This document shows positions 42,696-50,012 of a stretch of 50,012 bases of DNA, piece by piece. Origin of the DNA: Obelidium mucronatum (Eukaryota > Chytridiomycota > Chytridiomycetes > Chytridiales > Chytriomycetaceae); contig JAIVFH010000209.1 in the NCBI GenBank assembly GCA_025765595.1, positions 1 through 50,012 on the forward strand, written 5' to 3'. Both the position numbers and the translations under genes were made by a program. The notes beneath the pieces were generated by a model. It ran no database searches. It had not been told where the DNA came from and saw nothing but the letters and a program-made list of their open reading frames with translations. Position 1 is the stretch's first letter; each line of letters opens with the position of its first letter.

Positions 42696-45600
42696 TCAAA
42701 AGAGAATTGAAGTAGATTTAGTTAATTGGCGTTCTGGCAAGCTTGGGTCTCGTGGAGAAACCCGTGTTAAATTCACGAATTCTGTAAACAAAGCCGAATC
42801 AAAACAGTGTCTTGTTAAAAAAAATTCGAATGTCACTAACTCGTTTTCAGTCACCGGAACATTTCCTACAGGCTTTTTGCCTTTTGCCACAGATCCAGCA
42901 ACGTTGGTCTCTGTCGGCCAAGCTACAGTTGTTTCCAAAACGGATGCAGCTGCTTTCTTATTTCCATCATTTTTTTTCAATACAGGTGTAATAGATCTCA
43001 TAGTTGGAGTTTTAGGTCTCTTCATTTCGTGTATTGCCGGGGCTCCTTTGAAAGGAGTCGTTGTTGACCTGCGCAGTGGCTCATCTGAGACAACTCCAGC
43101 AAGTCCACCTGTTCCACTCCGTTTAGTTAGCCGAGAATGCGATCTTGATGTCAAAGCTGCGTTTGTGTTTGGATTCGCGTAGATCAGGAGGATATCCGTT
43201 CCGGCCTTGTCGCGGGGAAAAGAGGGAATAAGCTGATCAAAATCTTCTTCTGGCTCTTGCTCCTTTCGAAGATTTTTTTAAGTTATTTTTTTTTCATTTC
43301 AGTTTGGTCCAAATCTTCCAAGATACCTCATCATCGTCATCGTCCTCTTCATCTTCATCTTCTCCATCTTCTGAAATATTGTCATCAATTTGGTTTTGAT
43401 CGGCGCTAGTCGTTGTGTACATTTGTTCCAGCACGAAATTGATTTGTCCCTTCACTTGCTCATTTGCATTCTTTTGCAAATACAAGAGGGACTCGTTCAA
43501 ACGCAGTGTTTTGGCGCATTCTCTGAAATCTGGTTCAGATAGAAGAGAGTAGAGGGCGCCATTTACGTATGTTTGAATCTTAGGAAAGTGTTGAAAAATG
43601 AGCATCATCAGTATAACCATCAAGAAAAAAAAAATAGAGTAAATTTTCAAGCACCTGCATGCTATCGATTTCAAGCAATCCGATTAGAGTCTCCACAGTT
43701 CTAACTGGATTAACCAGACACTGTTTTCTCCCACTTGTCCTCAAACAGAGGTTCATAAACAAGGCAGTTCCATATTCGCAGCTGTAATCACTCAGAGAAT
43801 CTGATTTCTCCAATAAGGTATGAAGGAATTCAAGAACTTTCAAGTTGTTCATTGTAGTTTGAGCGCTTCGTCTTTTAAAAAAAAAAAAAGTCAGTTTCGT
43901 GAGCAAACTTTAAACGTTTCAAAAAATACCTTAAACTCAGCTTCTGAAGTGTTCCGAGTAAATTTTGCTGATACAGAGAATCACGAGTTTCATGAATCAT
44001 AGCATTCACTAGAGCTGCTGTGATTCCAGCCTCTCCCTTGCCAGTCTCCGATCCAAGAATATAATCGCGTCCAATGCTCTCAGATGTAATTGAGTTGAGG
44101 AATCTTGCTAGTTGTTCACAGACAATGTGTGGGCCGGTTTGCAGTAATGGTATGATAATATCCTATTCATTGTGTAAACAAAACATCCCAGAATATTTTT
44201 TGGTCCAAACCTGTCCAGAAGAGATTCCTAGAACATCGTTATCCAAAAATATCTTTAAAATGCGCCTCTTTTCGGGGATGTTTGCCGCATGTGTGAGTCG
44301 CTATTTTTCATATATGGGTTACATTGTGTCAAAGAGGTTTAGATCTTGCGTCTATTACCATACGTAGGGCCTGTAAAACGAAGGCTTGTTTTCTGAAGGT
44401 TTCATCGTCGCCCATTTCTTTCATATCTCGTAGAATCATATTATAGTCCAGGTAGTTTTCTAATGCGTCCATCATACTTGGTTCCATTGTTGCTCGATAA
44501 CTGGTTTGAGAGGGAGCTCGAGTGTGATTAACCACGTTGCTTTCTTTGCGAGAATGAATTGCGGTTGGAGGTGCTGGCGTACTTCTTTGTTTTGTGCCAT
44601 GCCTGCCGTATTGTATTTGAGTACTGGGGCGGCAAGTGAAAAAAAGATACTTCCTTACACTGACTGTGGGATGGCCGACTGTCGCTGATCCATGCGCTCA
44701 ATTTCGTCGTAATTTTGCCTCTTTACGGTGGAGTTCTTTTTAAACTCCCCGACTCGCTGGCAAATGGAGCCCAGATATGAAGCTGTGATCTTCTCTCCGT
44801 TTATACATGCAGCGAGGGTCTGGACGAGTTCTGATGCGATAGTCAGCAGATTGTGATAGTCTCTTTGCAATCCGCGATGCTTTGATGTGATTTCTCGCTC
44901 ATTTTCTTGGAGCTCGTAAATTTGGTGTTTGAGGTCTTTCAATTCGAGTTTCGTTTCTGATTGAAAAAAAAAGTCAGTACCTTGTAGAAAGCAATACTCT
45001 ACCTTGTGCAGAAATTACCTTCTGCATCTTGAGCAGGTCTCAAGTCAACGCCGCTAAGAATCCTTAAAATCCGTGGAACATGTGCTGCACGCAGTGCACT
45101 TCCAAGAAATGAATCTAGACGCGACTCCAGATCCGTCACGTGTCTTTCTGTGAATATTTCGTTGAAAGAAGGGTGGGCTCGGGCGTCGGGAACGTATGGA
45201 AGCGCGTAATAAGAGAGGAATTGAGTTGTTTTACAAAGATCTGCGCCTCGTGTTTCCAAGAATAATTTAAACGCGTCCATTGTAGAAGATATTGAGTAAT
45301 TCTGTTTTTTGGTGTGTTAAAAACATTCCACAAAAACATCACATTCTCTGACGATATCTACTTTTGCTGCCGACTTTCCCACAAAGGGATGAATAGGAAA
45401 TACCGCGAAATAAACATTCACTTGAAATTCAAGCTTTTGATAAAGTGGATCGCTTTTGACGGTGTTGGGAGGAAAGTGTTGATCCCACTGTTTAAAAAAT
45501 TCGGCTCGATTTCCATCATGAAATGCGATCATAAAGCGATTCTATAATATTTCAAAAAGTTATATAAGTGGGCTGGATTATATGTAGGATCGCTTACTTT

Positions 45601-45789
45601 GACTTCTTCCAGTCGAGTCTTTGCCTCTGGATCTTCACCCGATGATGAAATGCTGTCGCCTTCAGGCACTCTGCCTCTGAGACCGCATTCTTGATCGAAC
45701 GAAGCCGTGGTGGTTCTGTAGTCTGCATACCGTAGATATTCTCGAATGAGAGTATTCACGTCGATTTCGCGTTTTGGATCCAACAACAT
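42696..45789 (-). CDS. ARMC9: ARMC9-like LisH/armadillo ciliary protein
   Basis: Ten exons (complement): 45789-45598, 45541-45362, 45301-45019, 44956-44659, 44623-44359, 44300-44211, 44162-43930, 43871-43655, 43578-43327, 43262-42696; 858 aa with all phases agreeing. A LisH motif (NTLIREYLRYADYRTTTASF) is followed by FFKQWDQHFP, QFLSYYALPYVPDARAHPSF, a coiled coil (QRDYHNLLTIASELVQTL) and armadillo repeats with SDYSCEYGTALFMNLCLR and TYVNGALYSLLSEPDF. It ends in an acidic stretch and a Pro/Lys-rich tail, the order of human ARMC9. ARMC9 acts at the ciliary base and is mutated in Joubert syndrome. The C-terminal 150 residues are not conserved and might hide one more intron. Confidence 0.92.
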
Positions 45790-46021
45790 TTTTTGAACTA
45801 CTTATTTTTTGAACTACTACTTCTGCTTGCCCTTTGCTTTAAAACGTTTTTAAGCTGATATTAAGCGGCAGATGAGAAATGATAGCCAGTGCTGGGCTTA
45901 AGTCTAACCTCCATCTGACTATTTATCCTCAGAAAAGAGCTTCGCCTTCACTGCTCGATTTGAAAGCCGCCGACTATGTGTATAGCTTTCTCTTTTTCTT
46001 GTACATTCTTTTGCATAAAGG
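45790..46021. promoter_or_regulatory. Divergent intergenic region, ARMC9 / F-box-ankyrin gene
   Basis: 232 bp between the two start codons. A repeated TTTTTTGAACTACT motif lies next to the ARMC9 start (about 45790-45820). The rest is mixed sequence without a TATA box that I can call. Confidence 0.35.
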
Positions 46022-47666
46022 ATGCTAGAAATCCCACTTGAAGTTTCAGAACTGATCGTCCGACACCTTCCCGTCGACAAACACTTGACGTCTATTGGAT
46101 TCGCCAGTTCCTCCTTCGGCGGTCACATCTTCTTCAACCAACACTCTGCAAACTCTCACTTTACGCAATGGACGGAGAACCCACTCAACCAAAAGAGCCT
46201 TATCTCCCTTGAGACATCAGCCGAAGCATGGAACTCTCTTCCATTTATTTATAAATGCGCTTCTTACAATCGCTGGTTCCTAACTGGTGGAAGCAAACGG
46301 GAATGGTACTTGAATCCAATGACAAGGAGTGTAGGACTGAGGCTGCACAACCACTTTAAAGTCAGCAATCCAACTTATTCATATGGCTACCAGTACTTAA
46401 GCGTGGCTACCTATCGTGGCCTCTTGGAAGTTGTCCAAGAGTGTGCTGAAGTCCTTCCACGCCGTCCAAGTTTTGATTTGACAGACTGCCTACCCAGTCT
46501 CATCAATCAAGCGCTTGGTCGAAACCATTCTGATTTGGCTCACTTCTTGATAAATCTTGCCTGTTTTGATCCTGCTGCGAGAGATGGTGAAATCCTTTCC
46601 ACAGTAGCTGGGAAGAATCAATCGGCGCTTGTTGAAAAGGTTCTCAAAGATCCTCGTATAGATGAGGTTATCGTGAATGTTGGGTTATATTCTCTGAAAT
46701 GTGCTGTTTGGAATGGGCACTTTGAGGTGATTCAATGTATGATGGAGGATCCTCGAATAAGAAGGCTTGAAAAAGAGAGTAACGAAGCGTGCTGTTCTGC
46801 TCTTTGCGAAGACAACCCGATATGGGCGATCGTTCAATACTTTGTCGGTTTGGATGGTTTTGATCCGTCCGTGCGTGATTCTGCTATTCTCTCCGCAACC
46901 TGCTCAAGTGGAAATATGAATCTGTTTCATACCTTTTTTCAAGATCCTCGTGTTGATCCAGTCGCGTGTCCAGACTGTATTAGATCCGTGGCAGTAAATG
47001 GTCGCGTGGAAATGCTTCAAGTGTTGCTGGATGATGGGCGGGCAGACCCTGCCCACCCCGACAATGAAGACAGTATTTCTAATGCAAGCTCCCAAGGTTT
47101 TTTTGAAGTCGTGGATTTGCTGTTGCGGGATGGAAGAACTGGATCCTTCCGAAAATGATAATGCTCCCATCATTAGTGCAGTTGAAAATGGGTCTCTTGA
47201 ACTTGTTCGCCTCCTTCTGGCGGATCCTCGGGTAGATCCTTCTGGAAACGGCAATGAAGCAATTCATATTGCAGTGGTTTCCTGGAAAAGTTGGAACTTG
47301 TGAATGAACTGCTTCTCGATGAACGTGTTGACCCAGAAACTGCCACGTGGAAACCAGCTATGCATTGGGCGGCAAGTGGGCGGACAGGTTTCCATAATGA
47401 AGCGCCTTTTACTGGACTCACGGGTGGATCCTACGCCTCTGATTCTTGAAGCTAACGTGGATTGGTTTCTTGAAGTTGCCGATATTCTTTCCCAAGACTC
47501 TAGATTGGGTCCAAATGAAATATCAGCTGTTTCCGAGCTGAAAACGACTGTTGCCGCGTTTCAAAATCCAGGAGATGTCGATCCGAGTACAGTGAACTTG
47601 CCCTTTGAACGGAGGCGGACAAATGAAATTCTGCAGCGCATCGTAAGGAAGCACAAATTGAAATGA
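46022..47666 (+). CDS. F-box-like/ankyrin-repeat protein, frame-interrupted 3' half
   Basis: An F-box-like start (LEIPLEVSELIVRHLPVDKH) leads to ankyrin-type repeats of about 33 residues with the chytrid-style core LLLADPRVDP. The first 378 codons are open. Then extra bases break the frame: near 47141 (GG after ACT), near 47283 and 47293 (two within the same repeat), and near 47379 (GGG). Skipping one base each time gives continuous repeats (DPSENDNAPIISAVENGSLE, ELVNELLLDERVDPE, QVSIMKRLLLDSRVDP) up to the stop at 47666. All shifts are +1. Such proteins form large families in Chytridiales, often as ubiquitin-ligase adaptors; substrate unknown. It converges on the Nur1 gene, 32 bp away. Confidence 0.65.
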
Positions 47667-47698
47667 GAATGCCCACAGATTGCAATACTTTTTCATTT

Positions 47699-48953
47699 TT
47701 ATTTGACTGCCTTGGCTTGAGTCTGCACACCAACACTTTTGGTTTGGCGGAAAGGAGGAAGACTGTATACAAAGCGGTTATACTCTTTTTGCAACTGATT
47801 GCTGAGAATATCTTGATCAACAAGTTTTTGAATGAACAGATTCGAGAGAATATGAACCTAAAATCCATTTAATATCATTGCATGGATGAAGAAATCATTT
47901 GCATACCATTCCGTGTATCATAAACGCGATTGGAAGTAAGTAATACCAATTATTATGGTTCATGACATACAGCGTAAGTACAGATGGCGGAGAAAGCCAA
48001 CTTGAATTTTCTATTTTAAAGAAAGGATACAACGCAAGGCAAAGCGGAGAACTACTTACGAAAACAAGGTTATTGACCATTTCGATGGAGTCCAAACATT
48101 CAAAACCCAGTGGAATTCAATCTTGGGTTCCTTGGGCCCAAAATTTCGCGGCTGTTTCTGTCCACCCTTTTTGCCTGTACTCCAAGGTGTCCAGCTTGTC
48201 ATTGCATCCCTCAAATTCTTCAAAGGTGTGCTGGCTAGAGAACCAGCCGCTGTCGTCACCCCTCTTCTCTTCAAAGGAGTCGGTGTATGTTTGAACGCCA
48301 GATTGTCATCCTCATCCTCCGAGTCGCTTTCGATCAAGGTCGCGTCTGTTGGAGCGACATCAAGTGACACCAAATTCGCGCTCTTTGTTTTTGCCTTTAG
48401 ATTCCAAGAATCATCAAAAGGGCGATTTTCATCTGGTTCGGTCGGATTATGAAATAACGTGAATGATTGACTTCGTTTGATGAGGAACGCAGTGTTGGCA
48501 AGGGAGACAAGAATCACAAGGGCTTCAATGAATCTGGACTGTTTAAGGCGAGATATCAGCACACACCAGAAAAATATTTAGCCGGAAAATTCAAGTAAAA
48601 TTACCAAAGAGTGGAGCCAAGAGCTGTTGGATGTTGAAGATACCGTTGTTGCGGTGGTTGACTTAAGCGCCGAGTACTCGATGAATTCATCATCAGTGAA
48701 GACATCACCATCATAAGTTTTTACGAGGAGGTATATAACGTTGAAAGCGATGCCGATAGAGTTGCTTGATTCAAGGGTTGGTTTGGATGAGCAGTCAACG
48801 TCCAACAACAAACCTGGCCTTATCCAGCCACTCATCCCATTCGCACAACTGAAGCCATTCATTCAGAAATAATAGAAAATCGTACGGTGCGCTCGCAATC
48901 CGTTCATGAATAGGAGTCTTTTTGTAGACTCTTCTTTGGGGTGTTTTTGCCAT
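47699..48953 (-). CDS. NUR1: Nur1-type nuclear rim protein (DUF2418)
   Basis: Exons (complement): 48953-48814, 48764-48605, 48538-48060, 48000-47907, 47857-47699; 343 aa, phases agree. Near the start is ASAPYDFLLFLNEWLQLCEWDEW, the family signature. Two early hydrophobic segments (IGIAFNVIYLLV, FIEALVILVSLANTAF), an acidic/basic linker, LNVWTPSKWSITLFSWLSPP and a late segment (WYYLLPIAFMIHGM) follow; it ends DQDILSNQLQKEYNRFVYSLPP. In yeasts Nur1 sits in the inner nuclear membrane with Lem2/Heh1 and anchors rDNA and heterochromatin. With Clr2 and CENP-A it is the third heterochromatin or centromere gene in the window, probably by chance. Confidence 0.85.
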
Positions 48954-49040
48954 GTTTTTTTTTTTCTTAACTGCTTGCTTGTTTGCTTTTGAGAAGCGTT
49001 GATGATTCAAAATTAATTGCAACTCAGTATAGTGGCGAGT

Positions 49041-49786
49041 TTATTCTAATTCGTGTACTTCATCGTACTCTGAAAGTTCAAGATTGTTTCCAGACCGAAA
49101 CATGGCGACACCCACGTTCCAAAATGACAACCCAGCTGCAAAAAACATTGCAATAAAGATAAATAAGCGAATCACGAGAGGAATCCTTTCGATTGTGCTA
49201 TGGGAAATCAATCCGAGACTTGCAACGACCAACGTCAGCAAACAAATCGCATGCCCAGAATATCTCTTTATCCTCAACCATCTTTTGAAAATATAATTTC
49301 CATAAGAATCATATTTAAGAATTATATTCGGGACTCCTCCAAGAGGATTGGGTTTCTCACCGTTTTGACTTTGCAACTGTTCCAAACACTCGACTAGGAA
49401 ACCAATGCATGATAATCCCGAGCACAGATACAGACAGCACCAGTGCGAATAGAGCCAAACCGCCGATTCCATGATACGATTTGAAATGCTTTTTCCCCTT
49501 GTTGATCTTATTTTGGTAGATTGCTGCGAAGCCAATGATTGCAAAGGCGAGAGCGATGCATTGGCGCCAGGCATGTGATGCATATTTTGATGCTTTGCTG
49601 CTGATAGTTTTATCGGCTTGGTCCATGCGTTTGGAGGGTCATGGCCGCTGAGAGCGATGTTCCAATGAACAAAGCCATGCTGATTGGATGCAAGGAATAT
49701 AGACGGTACTCAAAGAGAAATGGCCACGACAGCAGAAGCATTGCGAGAATCAAAAGGATGTTTGCGCCACGCTTGAGTGTATACAT
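49041..49786 (-). CDS. Cytochrome b561-like transmembrane electron-transfer protein
   Basis: Exons (complement): 49786-49361 and 49281-49041; 221 aa if one extra base is skipped. Six hydrophobic segments are seen. Candidate haem-ligand His residues appear in LHPISMALF, KYASHAWRQ, HFKSYHGIGG and IKRYSGHAICLL, the spacing of the b561 core. The family moves electrons across membranes, usually from ascorbate, to reduce ferric iron or monodehydroascorbate. The frame shifts by +1 near 49625-49630, between MTLQT and DQADKTISSKAS; the exon sum is a multiple of three only after removing one base. The 79-nt intron has clear GTGAGA and CAAAAG ends. No DOMON domain is attached. Confidence 0.72.
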
Positions 49787-50012
49787 TGAATTTTGAATCG
49801 TATTTCTTCTTCTGTAACTCCAACTAAATTAATTGCCATAAATACCGTATCATCAGAGCACACTGTTCTTGATGAGTCTTATAAATGTTCATTCAAGAAC
49901 GACGAATTACTGCCGACCGCCAGTTTGGCGGGTGCAGCTTATTTGACAGTGACTGAGTTGCCATCTTTATCGCAAAGCTGATTGTTTTGTTTTTTCATTC
50001 TTGTTCGTGATT
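49787..50012. other. Window end, upstream region of the b561-like gene
   Basis: A 62-codon open frame on + (49793-49981, first codon TTG) has no recognisable feature. I treat it as non-coding promoter sequence, though it could be an exon of a gene beyond the window. Confidence 0.25.

Noticed and set aside
1..50012. tRNA or rRNA genes
   Set aside because: I looked for T-loop-like GGTTCGAATCC patterns and conserved rRNA blocks and saw none convincing; short matches such as near 36637 lack a partner stem.

Overview
The window is nuclear DNA from a zoosporic, chytrid-like fungus. Coding regions are split by many short GT-AG introns (mostly 47-120 nt). Fungal families such as Clr2, Nur1 and UPF0658 sit beside ciliary genes (DRC8/EFCAB2, ARMC9) kept only by flagellated lineages. 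F-box/ankyrin and leucine-rich fragments resemble those expanded in Chytridiales. The placement is inference; no rRNA or mitochondrial marker is present. Exon boundaries were read by hand; for 14 genes the exon lengths sum to a multiple of three, with a single extra base allowed in three of them.

Layout. 10-2988 (-): UPF0658 Golgi membrane protein. 3150-4380: relic with no recognised gene. 4392-9160 (-): Clr2-type silencing protein, head-to-head with GPN3 (+, 9194-10175). Then on + come a UCH-type ubiquitin hydrolase, TFIIF alpha and an Rnl5/DRB0094-type RNA ligase with a presequence-like N-terminus. 15498-17219 (-): acidic protein with a SCOC-like coiled coil, divergent from a VAP/Scs2 protein (17388-18277, +). 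18445-19278 (-): EMC8, divergent from a CtIP/Ctp1/Sae2 resection factor (19571-20999, +). 21.2-34.7 kb is an accessory surface-protein block: three tandem PAN-like/TM/SH3 proteins plus a solo SH3 relic, a small AN1 zinc-finger gene, and two large Ser/Thr/Pro-rich single-pass proteins with related cytoplasmic tails. 34.9-35.9 kb: decayed leucine-rich/F-box-like gene. 36014-37816 (-): TFIIIA-like 11-finger protein, divergent from an unknown CxC/CxxC protein (37873-39270, +). 39343-40446 (-): AT-hook protein. 40941-41730 (-): centromeric histone H3 (CENP-A), divergent from DRC8 (41827-42630, +), which converges on ARMC9 (42696-45789, -). The end holds an F-box/ankyrin gene (+) converging on a Nur1-type nuclear rim protein (-), then a cytochrome b561-like protein (-).

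Two signals run through the window. First, many otherwise conserved genes carry a single extra nucleotide, nearly always +1 and often in a short homopolymer. This could be assembly insertion error, recent decay or, much less likely, tolerated +1 frameshifting. Second, four genes contain abrupt GC-rich islands of about 400-600 bp.

The most interesting biology is the possibly mitochondrial Rnl5-type RNA ligase, the CENP-A with a long loop 1 and an ARTK N-terminus, the SH3/PAN receptor array, and a C-terminal repeat whose period is not a multiple of three.
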